Below are positions 63,705 to 64,000 of a DNA stretch of 64,000 nt, piece by piece; position 1 is the first letter of the stretch, and every line of letters begins with the position of its first letter. The position numbers and the translations under genes were made by a program. This stretch comes from Myotis daubentonii (Eukaryota; Chordata; Mammalia; Chiroptera; Vespertilionidae): assembly GCF_963259705.1 (NCBI RefSeq), contig NC_081848.1:54990895-55054894 (forward strand). The letters run 5' to 3'. The notes beneath the pieces are model-generated. The model had not been told where the DNA came from. It searched no databases and saw nothing but the letters and a program-made list of their open reading frames with translations.

Positions 63705-63917
63705 GGCCCTGGCTGGTGTGGCTCAGTTGGTTGAGCTTCATCCCATACACGGCAAGGTCACAGATTCGATTCAGGTCAGGGCACATGCATGGGTTGTGGG
63801 CCCAATCCCCAGTAGGGGGCGTGCAGAAGGCAGCTGATCCATGTTGATGCATCGATGTTTCTCCCTCTCCCTTCTACCCTTTCTTTAAAATTCAATGAAA
63901 ACATAGTTATTTTTTAA
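63705..63917 (+). mobile_element. Ves-related SINE, CTGGCTGGTGTGG lineage
   Basis: The head is GGCCCTGGCTGGTGTGGCTC and the B box is close to consensus (GATTCGATTC). A GGCAGCTGATCCATGTTGAT element, a short pyrimidine run and an AATGAAAACATAG tail follow. Perfect 14-bp duplications AAGAACTCTGTTTT lie at 63691-63704 and 63918-63931. Confidence 0.92.
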
Positions 63918-64000
63918 AAGAACTCTGTTTTAGACACCTTAGGTTTGAAGTGTCTATTAGACGTCCAATGGAGAGGTCCCGAAGGCAGTGAGCTGTGGCA

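Overview
The window is mammalian nuclear DNA with no bacterial-style gene organisation. The repeat content points to a vespertilionid bat, a Myotis-like lineage. I see about twenty tRNA-derived SINEs of the Ves type, many young-looking non-autonomous hAT elements including SPIN copies, a HeliBat-like Helitron, and mariner miniature elements. Among mammals, that mix of recently active DNA transposons and Helitrons is known only from vesper bats. The species cannot be fixed from this window.

No complete protein-coding gene can be supported. Apparent open frames are short, often lack an ATG start, and many fall on repeats. The one strong gene-related landmark is a CpG-rich block at about 52.0-53.2 kb, which looks like a promoter with a first exon. 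It carries a near-ideal splice donor on the minus strand (exon ending at 52635) and a second good donor on the plus strand (exon ending at 52425). If the minus-strand donor is used, everything to the left is first intron. If the plus-strand donor is used, everything to the left is upstream flank. The only protein-coding relic I recognise is the C-terminal end of a hAT transposase inside a 734-bp transposon at 17.1-17.8 kb.

Layout: 1-17 kb holds ancient MIR, L2, MaLR and MER5 remnants, overlaid by young hAT elements (1847, 5468), Ves SINEs (2592, 6690, 12188), a Helitron (7949-8306) and an old Tigger element (16415). 17-32 kb holds the hAT with the transposase relic, a near-perfect palindromic hAT miniature element (18546), a mariner miniature element (18833), a SPIN copy (28870) and a minus-strand L1 3' end split by a SPIN-like element (31544). 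37.8-38.4 kb is a three-level nest: SPIN inside a Ves SINE inside MER20. 44-46 kb has two more hAT elements, one only 51 bp long. 48.7-49.1 kb is a solo LTR with a 5-bp target duplication. 55.8-58.1 kb is a structurally complete but apparently non-coding class II endogenous retrovirus. Its two LTRs are identical by eye apart from one 14-bp tandem unit, which implies a very recent insertion. 59-60 kb is an older LTR interrupted by a SINE. 60-64 kb is mostly SINEs and L2/MIR.

The elements interact mechanistically. Ves SINEs sit between A-rich target duplications typical of L1-driven insertion. Every hAT element with readable flanks has an 8-bp duplication with TA in the centre, mostly NNCTAGNN. 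Younger elements repeatedly land in older ones, so relative ages can be read from the nesting.
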